Positions 45,187 through 54,203 of a stretch of DNA of 63,782 bases are shown here, piece by piece. The notes below the pieces were generated by a model. The model searched no databases and had not been told where the DNA came from. It saw only the letters and a program-made list of their open reading frames with translations. The position numbers were made by a program, and so were the translations under genes. The number at the start of each line of letters is the position of its first letter. Positions within the stretch are counted from its first letter, which is position 1. Source of the DNA: Herbaspirillum sp. CF444 (GTDB lineage: Bacteria; Pseudomonadota; Gammaproteobacteria; Burkholderiales; Burkholderiaceae_D); assembly GCF_000282135.1 (NCBI RefSeq), contig NZ_AKJW01000116.1, forward strand, positions 1-63,782. The letters are read 5' to 3'.

Positions 45187-45852
45187 ATGAGCCTGGATTT
45201 TTTGCCGGTGCTTGAAGGCTGGCCGGACCTGCTGCATGGCGCAATCGTCACGGTGGAAATCACCGCCATCTCGTTGGTGCTGGGTTGCATGCTCGGCCTG
45301 CTGGTCGGCCTGGGGCGGCTCGACCGCAGCAAGCGCGTGCGCTACGGCATCTGTACTGCTTACGTCACCTTCATCCGCGGCACGCCGCTGCTGGTGCAAT
45401 TGTTCCTGCTGTTCTTCGGCCTGCCGCAGTTCGACATCCTGCTGCCGGCCTTCTTGTGCGGCGTGCTCGGACTCGGTATTTATTCCGGCGCCTATGTCTC
45501 CGAAATCGTGCGCGGCGCCATCCAGTCGATCGACAAGGGTCAGATGGAAGCGGCGCGCTCGCTGGGCATGTCGTCCGGCAAGGCGATGCGCACCATCATC
45601 CTGCCGCAGGCCGTGGTGCGCATGATTCCGCCGCTGGGCAACGAGTTCATCGCGCTGATCAAGAACTCGGCGCTGGTGTCGCTGCTGACCATCGCCGATC
45701 TGATGCACGAAGGCCAGAAGATCATCAGCGTGTCCTACCGTTCGCTGGAAGTCTATATCGCGGTTGCGCTGGTGTATCTGGTGCTGACCAGCCTTACCAG
45801 CATGGCCCTGCAACGGGTCGAGAAACACCTGCGCGCAGGAGGAGCCGTCTGA
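45187..45852 (+). CDS. Polar amino acid ABC transporter permease
   Basis: 221 residues of the HisM/GlnP family: about five helices, [20 protein letters not shown] near residue 60, and the EAA loop [21 protein letters not shown] single permease would act as a homodimer. Ribosome site AAGGAG. Its TGA overlaps the ATPase ATG by one base. Confidence 0.93.
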   Translation: MSLDFLPVLEGWPDLLHGAIVTVEITAISLVLGCMLGLLVGLGRLDRSKRVRYGICTAYVTFIRGTPLLVQLFLLFFGLPQFDILLPAFLCGVLGLGIYSGAYVSEIVRGAIQSIDKGQMEAARSLGMSSGKAMRTIILPQAVVRMIPPLGNEFIALIKNSALVSLLTIADLMHEGQKIISVSYRSLEVYIAVALVYLVLTSLTSMALQRVEKHLRAGGAV

Positions 45853-46652
45853 TGCAGCCGTCCACGACATCGCCCATGATCAATATCGCCAAACTCGGCA
45901 AATCCTTCTCCGGCCATCGCATCCTGCACGGCATCGACCTGGAAGTCGCCGCCTCGCAAGTGGTCGTCATCATCGGCCCCAGCGGCTCCGGCAAGAGCAC
46001 GCTGCTGCGCTGCTGCAACGGACTCGAAGTCGCGGAAGAAGGCAACATCTCCATCTGCAACCAGGACCTGCTGGTCGACGGCAGGATGATCGCCGACCAC
46101 GCCCTGAACGATCTGCGCACGCAGGTCGGCATGGTGTTCCAGTCGTTCAACCTGTTCCCGCATTTGTCGGTGCTGGAAAACGTCACGGTCGGTCCGCGCA
46201 AGATCCGCGGCACGCCGAAGGACGAAGCCGAAACCCTGGCGCGCAGCCTGCTGGCCAAGGTCGGACTGGCCGCCAAGGCCGATGCCATGCCGGCCACGCT
46301 GTCGGGCGGGCAGAAGCAGCGCGTGGCGATTGCGCGCGCACTGGCGATGCAGCCGAAAGTCATGCTGTTCGACGAACCGACCTCGGCGCTCGATCCGGAA
46401 CTGGTCGGTGAAGTGCTGCAAGTGATGAAGGCGCTCGCCAACGAAGGCATGACCATGATCGTGGTCACGCACGAAATGGGTTTCGCGCGCGAAGTAGCCG
46501 ACGTGGTGGTGGTGATGGACCAGGGCCGCATCGTCGAGGCCGGCAAGCCCGACCAGATTTTCGTCAATCCGACGCAGGAGCGCACACGTAGCTTCCTGCA
46601 AGCCGTACTGACCCGCAACAATTCATCGGCTCCGGCATCGACGGCCGCATAA
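45852..46652 (+). CDS. Polar amino acid ABC transporter ATP-binding protein
   Basis: 266 residues with Walker [19 protein letters not shown], the amino-acid-type Q-loop [17 protein letters not shown], signature [16 protein letters not shown], Walker [21 protein letters not shown] and the switch His in [11 protein letters not shown]. It completes the importer with the two upstream genes and is followed by hutG after 23 bases. Confidence 0.95.
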   Translation: MQPSTTSPMINIAKLGKSFSGHRILHGIDLEVAASQVVVIIGPSGSGKSTLLRCCNGLEVAEEGNISICNQDLLVDGRMIADHALNDLRTQVGMVFQSFNLFPHLSVLENVTVGPRKIRGTPKDEAETLARSLLAKVGLAAKADAMPATLSGGQKQRVAIARALAMQPKVMLFDEPTSALDPELVGEVLQVMKALANEGMTMIVVTHEMGFAREVADVVVVMDQGRIVEAGKPDQIFVNPTQERTRSFLQAVLTRNNSSAPASTAA

Positions 46653-46675
46653 GATAGCGACAGACAAGAAAAAAC

Positions 46676-47608
46676 ATGGATCACTCACTCTGGAACGGCC
46701 GTCTCGACCATGACAGCGCAGGCGACACACGGCGCCTGCATCAACTGGTGCGCCCCTTCGACAACGGCATCAGGAACGGCGGCGCGCTGATCGGCTTCGC
46801 GTCCGATGAAGGCGTGCGACGCAACCACGGCCGCGTCGGCGCGGCGCAAGGTCCGGACGCCATCCGCCGCATGATGGCCAACCTGCCGGCGCATCGCATC
46901 GACGCCCTGGCCGACGCCGGCAACATCGATTGCCACGACGGCGACCTGGAACAGGCGCAGCAACGCCTGGCCGCCAAGATCGCCGACGTCAAATCGCAAG
47001 GCGCGTTTCCGCTGGTGCTGGGCGGTGGCCATGAAGTGGCTTACGGCACCTTCCTCGGCATCATGCGCCATTTCGGCAAGGCCATGGCGCAGCGCAAATT
47101 GCTGATCGTCAATTTCGACGCTCACTTCGACCTGCGCGAAGCCGAACGCTCGACCTCGGGCACGCCGTTCAAGCAAATGGCGGAATGGTGCGAATGGGCC
47201 GACGTCGAATTCCACTACCTCTGCTACGGCATCAGCCAGCTCGGCAACACGCCCGCGCTGTTCAAGCGCGCGCGGCAACTGAATGTGGACTACGTCATGG
47301 ACACCGACGTCGCGCTCGGCAGCCTCAACACGCTCAATGCACAACTCCATGTGCGGCTGCAACAGGTCGACGACGTCTACCTGACCATCGACCTCGATGT
47401 GCTGCCCGGCGAAAAGGCGCCCGGCGTCTCCGCCCCGGCGGCTTACGGCATGGCGCTGGAAAAAATCGAACGACTGGTGAGCACCATCAAGGCCAGCGGC
47501 AAACTGGCTGCGGCCGACATCGCCGAGTGCAATCCGGTCTACGACCGCGACGGCATGACGGCCAAGGTCGCTGCCCGACTGGCGCACCTGATTCTGCAAC
47601 CCGTATAA
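46676..47608 (+). CDS. hutG: Formimidoylglutamase HutG
   Basis: 310 residues of the arginase superfamily. Manganese ligands are visible in GGGHEVAYG near residue 115, NFDAHFDLREAERSTSGTPF near 145, and TIDLDVLPGEKAPGVSAPAA near 238. HutG converts N-formimidoyl-L-glutamate to glutamate and formamide, the last step of the four-step histidine route. The SGTPF loop supports HutG over agmatinase or arginase. No hutH, hutU or hutI lies in this window. Confidence 0.9.
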   Translation: MDHSLWNGRLDHDSAGDTRRLHQLVRPFDNGIRNGGALIGFASDEGVRRNHGRVGAAQGPDAIRRMMANLPAHRIDALADAGNIDCHDGDLEQAQQRLAAKIADVKSQGAFPLVLGGGHEVAYGTFLGIMRHFGKAMAQRKLLIVNFDAHFDLREAERSTSGTPFKQMAEWCEWADVEFHYLCYGISQLGNTPALFKRARQLNVDYVMDTDVALGSLNTLNAQLHVRLQQVDDVYLTIDLDVLPGEKAPGVSAPAAYGMALEKIERLVSTIKASGKLAAADIAECNPVYDRDGMTAKVAARLAHLILQPV

Positions 47609-47637
47609 GCCTCCGGAACCCGTCCTATACTGCTTTC

Positions 47638-48225
47638 ATGTCCCTCCTGATCCCACAATCCAAGCAACGCCTGATGCGCTGGAAAAACGGCGGCGGCATG
47701 ACGTGCGAAATCATGCGTTTTCCGGAAGACAGTTCACTGGAATCGTTCGACTGGCGCGTGAGCGTCGCCACGGTGCAGCAAGGCGGCGCGTTCTCGCCGT
47801 TTCCTGGCGTCGACCGCTCGCTGGCGGTGCTGGAAGGCAAAGGCATCGCGCTCGACATCGGCGGCGTCTCGCAGACACTGACGCCGCGCGATCCGGTCTT
47901 GCGCTTTGACGGTGCGACCACCGTCCATTCCACGCTGATCGGCGGCGGCATCGTCGACTTCAACGTCATGACGCGTCGCGCCGCTTTCTCCCACACGGTG
48001 GAACAAATCACCGTCATACAGCAGACAGCGCTGCCGATGCATGGCGATGCGGTGTTGATCTATGTGGTCAACGGCAGTTGCAGCCTGTCGGATGAGAACA
48101 AGCTGCATGCCGGCGATGCGGTGATGCTTACGGCGGAAGAGAAGCATTGCATCGTCGACGCCAGCGCCGCGGAACTGATGCTGGTGCGGCTATACCGGAC
48201 AGCCGGTCAGCGCCACGCTGCATGA
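47638..48225 (+). CDS. hutD: HutD-family protein
   Basis: 195 residues of the HutD cupin family: MRWKNGGGMTCEI, DWRVSVATVQQGGAFSPFPG, and VDRSLAVLEG are its signatures. In Pseudomonas, HutD accompanies the histidine genes and is thought to limit Hut expression, possibly by binding a pathway intermediate; its biochemical role is not settled. It lies 29 bases after hutG, reinforcing the histidine/formimidoylglutamate assignment of the operon. Confidence 0.88.
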   Translation: MSLLIPQSKQRLMRWKNGGGMTCEIMRFPEDSSLESFDWRVSVATVQQGGAFSPFPGVDRSLAVLEGKGIALDIGGVSQTLTPRDPVLRFDGATTVHSTLIGGGIVDFNVMTRRAAFSHTVEQITVIQQTALPMHGDAVLIYVVNGSCSLSDENKLHAGDAVMLTAEEKHCIVDASAAELMLVRLYRTAGQRHAA

Positions 48226-48425
48226 CTGCCGTTGCAGGCGTGATGCGCGACGTTTCCGTCGGATAGATCGTTTCCTGCCCGCGCAAGCTGCCGGGCAAGC
48301 GGACAGTTGATCGACCGCCAACGTCGGCAACATCGCCCGAAGATGACATTTTTGTCATCCAAATATCATGATAATGACCGGTTGGATGCCTAGAATGGTT
48401 TTTCCTCCATCCATCGGTCCCTACA

Positions 48426-49061
48426 ATGAATATCTCCCATCCAAAGCGCCTTCGCGGTGCGATAGTATCGATTCTTGTATCCACCCTCGCCGGCGGCCTC
48501 ATCCATTCTGCAGCATTTGCGCAGACGCCCGCACCGACCGGCGTACGCGGCACCATCGTCTCGGCAAGCGGCGACAATCTCGTCGTCAAGACCAACCGCG
48601 GCGTCGAACAGACCATCAAACTGGACAAGGACACCCGCGTCGCGGCGATCTCCATCGCCCGCATCGAAGACATCAAGCCCGGCAGCTATATCGGCACCGC
48701 CGGCATTCCACAACCGGACGGATCGCAAAAAGCGTTGGAGGTGCATGTGTTTCCACCAGCGATGGCCGGCACCGGCGACGGTCACCGTCCGTTCGACCTG
48801 GCGCCCAACAGCACCATGACCAACGGCACCGTCGGCGATGTGGTCGCCAGCAACGGCCGCACGCTCACGCTCAAGTACAAGGGCGGTGAAAAGAAAATCG
48901 TGGTGCCGGAAGACGTGCCTATCGTCAACATCGAAGCGGGCGATCGCTCCCTGCTGGTGGTCGGCGCCAAAGTAGTGGCGCGCTCCCGCAAGAATCCGGA
49001 CGGCAGCCTGACGGCAGTGTCCGTCAGCGCAGGCAAGAACGGCGTCACGCCGCCGATGTAA
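48426..49061 (+). CDS. Periplasmic DUF5666-like protein with an internal repeat
   Basis: 211 residues with a signal peptide (LRGAIVSILVSTLAGGLIHS, cleavage near FAQTP). The mature part contains two similar beta-rich units: VRGTIVSASGDNLVVKTNRG at about 40 and NGTVGDVVASNGRTLTLKYK at about 135, each followed by a strand-turn-strand with VAAIS or VPIVN. This resembles small OB-fold-like domains such as DUF5666. The gene is nine bases before the cytochrome b gene and may assist that redox pair. Confidence 0.7.
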   Translation: MNISHPKRLRGAIVSILVSTLAGGLIHSAAFAQTPAPTGVRGTIVSASGDNLVVKTNRGVEQTIKLDKDTRVAAISIARIEDIKPGSYIGTAGIPQPDGSQKALEVHVFPPAMAGTGDGHRPFDLAPNSTMTNGTVGDVVASNGRTLTLKYKGGEKKIVVPEDVPIVNIEAGDRSLLVVGAKVVARSRKNPDGSLTAVSVSAGKNGVTPPM

Positions 49062-49070
49062 GAAGGCCCC

Positions 49071-49706
49071 GTGAGCCCCATGATGCGCAAGTCCATCCTG
49101 TTGCACCCGCTGGCGGTCCGCGTCGCGCACTGGCTCAATGCGTTCGCCATCGGCTGCATGCTGATGAGCGGTTGGGCCATCTACAACGCCTCGCCGATCT
49201 TCGGCTTCAGGTTTCCGGCATGGGCCACCCTGGGCGGATGGCTGGGCGGCGCCATTGCCTGGCACTTCGCGGCGATGTGGCTGCTGGTGGCCAACGGCTT
49301 GTTCTATCTGCTTTACGGGGTGCTCAGCGGACACTTCCGCCGGCATTTCCTGCCGCTGCACGCGCGCGACGTGATGGCCGATGCACGCCAGGCGTTGCGC
49401 ATGCAACTGCCGCACCGGCCGGGCATCTACAACGCCGTCCAGAAGTTGCTGTACTGGGCGGTGATCGCATTGGGCGTGCTGGCGGTACTGTCGGGACTTG
49501 CCATCTGGAAGCCGGTACAACTGGAGATCCTGAGCAATCTGTTCGGCGGTTTCGACTTCGCGCGCAAAGTGCATTTTTCCGCCATGGCGGGGATCGCGGC
49601 GTTTGTCCTTGTGCATCTGCTGCTGGTGGTGCTGGTCCCCAAAACCCTGCTTCCCATGGTGACCGGCCGGGGACGTTCGACAGAGCATGCGGAGAATACG
49701 CCATGA
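49071..49706 (+). CDS. Inner-membrane cytochrome b561-type subunit
   Basis: 211 residues with four transmembrane helices and helix-borne His residues for haem b: HPLAVRVAHWLNAFAIGCM near residue 10, AIAWHFAAMWLLVANGLFY near 65, and KVHFSAMAGIAAFVLVHLLL near 170. The GTG at 49071 has a close AAGG; an ATG three codons on is an alternative. Its stop overlaps the molybdoenzyme start by four bases, so the two probably form a complex passing electrons between the quinone pool and the periplasm. Confidence 0.85.
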   Translation: MSPMMRKSILLHPLAVRVAHWLNAFAIGCMLMSGWAIYNASPIFGFRFPAWATLGGWLGGAIAWHFAAMWLLVANGLFYLLYGVLSGHFRRHFLPLHARDVMADARQALRMQLPHRPGIYNAVQKLLYWAVIALGVLAVLSGLAIWKPVQLEILSNLFGGFDFARKVHFSAMAGIAAFVLVHLLLVVLVPKTLLPMVTGRGRSTEHAENTP

Positions 49707-50479
49707 GCCGGCAAGACGACAAATCCTCGCGCAAACCTGCCGGCATCCGCCTGGCGGATCACCGCACGGCGCTGGTCAAGCTGGAACGGCGCCTGTTCCT
49801 GCGTTCATCGCTGTCGGTGGGTGCGCTGTCGCTGCTGGCCGGCTGCGACCTGCAGGACAACGACCAGGTGGACAAGGTCCTGTGGGCCATGTCGCGCTGG
49901 AACGACCGCGTGCAGGCGGCACTCTTTCGCGGCGACAAACTTGCCCCGACCTATGCCGCGAGCCAGATCACCAATCCGTTTCCCTTCAATGCTTTCTACG
50001 ATGAGGCCGACGCGCCCGACATCGATATCACGGACTGGCGGCTGGAAGTTTCCGGCCTGGTACGCGACAAAAAACCATGGACCGCAGAGCGCCTGCGCGC
50101 CCTGCCGCAGGTCGCGCAGATCACCCGGCATATCTGCATCGAAGGCTGGAGCGCCATCGGCCAGTGGTCGGGCGTGCCGTTGAAATTATTTCTCCAGGCG
50201 GTGGGGGCCGACATGTCGGCAAAGTATGTCGGTTTCAAATGCGCAGACCGCTACTACTCCAGCCTGGACATGCCGACGGCGCTGCATCCGCAGACCATCC
50301 TGGCGCTGGACTTCGGCAAGGAACCGCTGCCCACGCCTTACGGCTTCCCGCTCAAGGTGCGGGTGCCGACCAAGCTGGGATTCAAAAATCCCAAGCACGT
50401 CATCGCTCTCCACGTCAGCAACGAGAATCCCGGCGGTTACTGGGAAGACCAGGGTTACAACTGGTTCAGCGGCGTCTGA
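49703..50479 (+). CDS. SoxC/YedY-like molybdopterin oxidoreductase
   Basis: 258 residues. A Tat-like signal is suggested by ERRLFLRSSLSVGALSLLAG, with Cys directly after (LLAGC), so it may also be a lipoprotein. The core shows ITRHICIEGWSAIGQWSGVP near residue 143, whose Cys is the expected molybdenum ligand, and GFPLKVRVPTKLGFKNPKHV near 215, as in YedY/MsrP and sulfite oxidases. Substrate unknown: it could reduce oxidised methionine or other S/N-oxides. The neighbour cytochrome b replaces the usual MsrQ. Confidence 0.86.
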   Translation: MSRQDDKSSRKPAGIRLADHRTALVKLERRLFLRSSLSVGALSLLAGCDLQDNDQVDKVLWAMSRWNDRVQAALFRGDKLAPTYAASQITNPFPFNAFYDEADAPDIDITDWRLEVSGLVRDKKPWTAERLRALPQVAQITRHICIEGWSAIGQWSGVPLKLFLQAVGADMSAKYVGFKCADRYYSSLDMPTALHPQTILALDFGKEPLPTPYGFPLKVRVPTKLGFKNPKHVIALHVSNENPGGYWEDQGYNWFSGV

Positions 50480-50486
50480 TGGTTGA

Positions 50487-52106
50487 TTACTGCGCCGGAG
50501 CGCCGACGATGGCCAGCGCCACCGCTTCGGCGATCTTGATGCCGTCGATGGACGCCGACATGATCCCGCCCGCATAACCGGCGCCTTCGCCGGCCGGATA
50601 CAAACCCTTGGTATTGAGACTTTGCAGCGTGTCGTCGTCGCGGCGGATGCGCACCGGCGACGAGGTGCGCGTCTCGACGCCGGTCAGCACCGCATCGTGC
50701 ATGGCGTAGCCGCGGATCTGCTTGTCGAAGAACGGCAAGGCTTCGCGGATTGCATCAATCGCGTAGTCGGGCAAGGACGGGCCGAGGTCGCCCAGCAACA
50801 CACCCGGCTTGTACGAAGGAATCACGCTGCCGAGCTGGGTCGACGGCTTCTTCGCCAGGAAATCGCCGACCAGTTGGCCCGGCGCATCGTAGTTGCGGCC
50901 GCCCAGTTCGTAGGCGCGCGATTCCCATTGACGCTGGAATTCGATGCCCGCCAGCGGATGGCCCGGATAATCGGCCGGCGAAATGCCGACCACGATGCCG
51001 CTGTTGGCGTTGCGTTCGTTGCGCGAATACTGGCTCATGCCGTTGGTGACCACGCGCTCCGGTTCCGAGGTCGCCGCCACCACCGTGCCGCCCGGACACA
51101 TGCAGAAACTGTAGACCGAACGGCCGTTGGAAGCATGATGCACCAGCTTGTAATCGGCCGCGCCGAGGATGGGATGGCCGGCGCTGGGGCCGAAGCGGCA
51201 TTTGTCGATCAGCGATTGCGGATGTTCGGCGCGGAAGCCGATCGAGAACGGCTTGGCTTCCATGTAGACGCCGCGGTCGTACAGCATCTGGAAGGTGTCG
51301 CGCGCACTGTGGCCGATGGCCAGCACGACGTGATCGGCTGCGATGTGCTCGCCGCCGGCCAGCGTCACGCCGCGCACCTGGCCGTCTTCGATGACGATGT
51401 CGTCGACCTTTTGCTCGAAGCGGAATTCGCCGCCCAGCGCGACGATCTTTTCGCGCATCAGCTGCACCATCTTCACCAGACGGAAGGTGCCGATGTGCGG
51501 TTTGCTGACGTACATGATTTCCGGCGGCGCGTCGGCGGCGACGAATTCGGTCAGCACCTTGCGGCCGTAGTGTTTCGGATCCTTGACCTGGCTGTAGAGC
51601 TTGCCGTCCGAAAAGGTGCCGGCGCCGCCTTCGCCGTATTGCACGTTGGATTCCGGCTTCAGTTCGCGCTGGCGCCACAGGCCCCAGGTATCCTTGGTGC
51701 GCTCGCGCACGGTCTTGCCGCGTTCCAGGATCAGCGGATTGAAGCCCATCTCGGCCAGGATCAGCCCGGCGAAAATGCCGCACGGACCGGTGCCGATGAC
51801 GACGGGACGCTTGCTCAGGCCGGCCGGCGCTTTCGCGACGAAATGATAATTGGTGTCGGGCGTCGGCACGATCGGCGACTTGTCCTTGAGGCTTTGCTTG
51901 CGCAAGACGGCGGCTTCATCGCGCACTTCGACGTCGACCGTGTAATTCAGAAGGATCGCCGATTTCTTGCGGGCATCGTAGCTGCGGCGAAACAGGCTCA
52001 CGCTCAACAACTCCGCATCGGGCACGCCCAGGCGCGCCAGAATCGCCGCGCGCAGGTCGGCTTCAGGATGGTCGAGGGGGAGTTGTATTTCACTGATTCG
52101 CAGCAT
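50487..52106 (-). CDS. NAD(P)/FAD-dependent oxidoreductase (COG2509 family)
   Basis: 539 residues. The dinucleotide fold lies near residue 100 (KRPVVIGTGPCGIFAGLILA), which is unusual because about 95 N-terminal residues precede it, as in COG2509 proteins. YGEGGAGTFSDGKLYSQVKD near 160 and the C-terminal NTKGLYPAGEGAGYAGGIMS are characteristic. Members are uncharacterised flavoproteins with an FAD-binding core like thioredoxin reductase-class enzymes. Convergent with the molybdoenzyme gene, seven bases apart; no functional link is implied. Confidence 0.87.
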   Translation of the reverse strand: MLRISEIQLPLDHPEADLRAAILARLGVPDAELLSVSLFRRSYDARKKSAILLNYTVDVEVRDEAAVLRKQSLKDKSPIVPTPDTNYHFVAKAPAGLSKRPVVIGTGPCGIFAGLILAEMGFNPLILERGKTVRERTKDTWGLWRQRELKPESNVQYGEGGAGTFSDGKLYSQVKDPKHYGRKVLTEFVAADAPPEIMYVSKPHIGTFRLVKMVQLMREKIVALGGEFRFEQKVDDIVIEDGQVRGVTLAGGEHIAADHVVLAIGHSARDTFQMLYDRGVYMEAKPFSIGFRAEHPQSLIDKCRFGPSAGHPILGAADYKLVHHASNGRSVYSFCMCPGGTVVAATSEPERVVTNGMSQYSRNERNANSGIVVGISPADYPGHPLAGIEFQRQWESRAYELGGRNYDAPGQLVGDFLAKKPSTQLGSVIPSYKPGVLLGDLGPSLPDYAIDAIREALPFFDKQIRGYAMHDAVLTGVETRTSSPVRIRRDDDTLQSLNTKGLYPAGEGAGYAGGIMSASIDGIKIAEAVALAIVGAPAQ

Positions 52107-52248
52107 CTACTTCTTTCCATTGTTCATCGCCGCCTTGCCGCTGCACGCCTGCAGACAGTCTCCGGGGCAGCCGGCATTTTACTCTACCGCGGCGTGCCGA
52201 CGTTCTCTGCGCGAGTTTGCGTAGGTTTGCAGGATGGCAACATGACAA

Positions 52249-52276
52249 CAAAAACCCGCTTCGGCGGGAAGCGGGT
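52249..52276 (-). terminator. Rho-independent terminator after the ltrA-like gene
   Basis: ACCCGCTT (52254-52261) pairs with AAGCGGGT (52269-52276); on the minus strand the stem is followed by TTTTTGTTG. Confidence 0.7.
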
Positions 52277-52302
52277 CTTGTCGGCGGCCTGGATTTTTTA
52301 CA

Positions 52303-53499
52303 TCACCACTGAGACGCGTGCTCGTCCTGATAAGTCAAGGCGGTCTTGCGGCGCGAACAGCTTTCCCACACCGCGGTGAAGATCAGCACCGCCGTCGTCA
52401 GTCCGCCGACCATCAACAGGTCGGTGACGTGAGCGAACATGGCAAGGATCACCAGCAGCACCAGTCCGACGCTATGCGACAGCGGAAAGCGCCGGTACAC
52501 GACCTTTTTGTAAACGGCGTTGCCGAACAAATACATGGCGGGTCCCGCAATCAGCACCAGCAGCGTGGTCGGCGCGATGCGCTGATCCGGATGCGCGATC
52601 ACCAGCTCGTTGCCCACCGCAGACACGATGACGCCGGCGACGATGATCACGTGCACATAGTGAAAGTAGGCGCCGATGCGGCCGGGATCGTTGGAGAGCA
52701 CGATGGCTTCGCTGCCGTCCTTGCTGCTGGTGTCGAAGTAGAGCCACCACATCGCCAGGCTGCCGACAAAGGTCACGATGAACGCGACCATGATCGGCGC
52801 GTCCCATTCGTGCGAATGCGCGATGGTGGCGCCGGTGATCAGCAAGGCCTCGCCCAGCGCGACGATCACGAACAACTGGCAGCGCTCGGCCAGGTGGCCG
52901 CCTTCGATGGTCCATTCCTGCGTGTCGGAGCGGCCCATGCCGGGCAAGGCGAAACCGGTCATCGGCGAGAAGTATTCACAGGCGACGGCAATGATCCAGA
53001 ACAACAGGCGGTGTTCCTGCGACATGCCGCCGGCAATCCAGAACACGGCGGAAATCACCAGCCAGCCGAACATGCGGCGGAAGTTGGGCGTGAGCGCATG
53101 GCGCGAACCGAGGCAAACCAGCACGAACAGCGTGCGACCGACCTGGATGACGGCATAGGCGATCGCGAATACCAGGCCGCGTCCGGCAAAGGCATCGGGA
53201 ATCGCCGCCGCCATCAGCAGGCCGACCAGCATGATGGCGAACAGCAAAATCCGGATCGGCAAGGTCTCCGGATTGAACCAGTTGGTGACCCACGAGGTGT
53301 ATTGCCACGCCAGCCAGACCGCGAACCACAGGACCAGGGTTTCGACGGCGCCGTTGAGGGTGAGGTTTTCCAGCAGGCGGTGCGACAACTGGGTGACGGC
53401 AAACACGTAAATCAGGTCGAAGAACAACTCCACGAACGAGACCCGCGCTTCGTGGCCGTCGCGTATGCGCAGCAGACCGGTTTGCGATGGCTTCTTCAT
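52303..53499 (-). CDS. Low-temperature-requirement protein A (LtrA) family membrane protein
   Basis: 398 residues with about eleven hydrophobic segments. The signature RVSFVELFFDLIYVFAVTQL near residue 20 and HLAERCQLFVIVALGEALL near 225 identify the LtrA family, integral membrane proteins of unknown function named from Listeria growth at low temperature. The start at 53499 has AGGAGGGAA just upstream. It is transcribed alone with its own terminator. Confidence 0.9.
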   Translation of the reverse strand: MKKPSQTGLLRIRDGHEARVSFVELFFDLIYVFAVTQLSHRLLENLTLNGAVETLVLWFAVWLAWQYTSWVTNWFNPETLPIRILLFAIMLVGLLMAAAIPDAFAGRGLVFAIAYAVIQVGRTLFVLVCLGSRHALTPNFRRMFGWLVISAVFWIAGGMSQEHRLLFWIIAVACEYFSPMTGFALPGMGRSDTQEWTIEGGHLAERCQLFVIVALGEALLITGATIAHSHEWDAPIMVAFIVTFVGSLAMWWLYFDTSSKDGSEAIVLSNDPGRIGAYFHYVHVIIVAGVIVSAVGNELVIAHPDQRIAPTTLLVLIAGPAMYLFGNAVYKKVVYRRFPLSHSVGLVLLVILAMFAHVTDLLMVGGLTTAVLIFTAVWESCSRRKTALTYQDEHASQW

Positions 53500-53786
53500 G
53501 ATTTCCCTCCTGTGCGTGTTGACCGTGACAGTCGTATCGTCGCATGCGCGGCGCGGCAGGGACAAGGCAAGGACGGCGACGGCGGCAGGAAAGTGTGGCG
53601 GCAGTTGCGTATTTCTGACAATCGACTGGAGGAGAATCTGTTTCCGGCCATTTCCGTTCGGCGCAAGACGCAACGGACGGATACACAAAATTACAGTCTG
53701 TACATTTCAGCCGCTCTACATTGGAGCCATCGGTTGAGCAGACTTTAAACGGAACCGGTGACTCACCTCAAAACACGGAGCACATC

Positions 53787-54115
53787 ATGAACTACAAGAA
53801 CATTGTCCTGGCCATCTTGCTGACCACGAGCGCCGCATCGGCGATGCTGGCGGCGCCGGTCGCGCAAGCGCAGCCCGCAGCTCGGTAGATATCCGCATCG
53901 GCACGCCGCCGCCTCCGCCACGCTATGAACGCGTGCCGCCGCCGCACCGCGGCTATGTGTGGGCGCCGGGTTACTGGGCATGGGACGGTCATCGCCACGT
54001 CTGGGTCGGCGGCCATTGGGAACGCGTGCGCCGCGGCTACCACCACTATGCATCGCCCGGCTGGCATCAGGACCGCGACGGCTGGCGCTTCAATCGCGGC
54101 GGCTGGGAACGCTGA
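53787..54115 (+). pseudogene. YXWGXW-repeat secreted protein, broken by a frameshift
   Basis: An ATG with a GGAG site starts a signal peptide (NYKNIVLAILLTTSAASAML, then AQAQPAAR) that hits TAG at 53886. Re-reading one base back, the other frame continues VDIRIGTPPPPPRYERVPPP and then the family repeat: GYVWAPGYWAWDGHRHVWV, GGHWERVRRGYHHY and ending RFNRGGWER. The two halves together equal one complete small exported protein, so one base has been lost near 53883-53886. This may be a true mutation, programmed slippage or a sequencing error. A bidirectional terminator follows. Confidence 0.8.
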
Positions 54116-54156
54116 TCCGGGAAACCTCGCCGGCGGCCTCTCGCCAAAAAGAAAAA

Positions 54157-54185
54157 GCCTGCATGATCGTCATGCAGGCTTTTTT
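54157..54185. terminator. Bidirectional terminator
   Basis: Perfect 10-base-pair stem GCCTGCATGA/TCATGCAGGC (54157-54166 with 54170-54179), loop TCG, six T on the right and a run of A on the left. It serves the YXWGXW gene and the convergent flavoprotein gene. Confidence 0.9.
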
Positions 54186-54203
54186 ATTGGAGCAAAGACG
54201 CAA

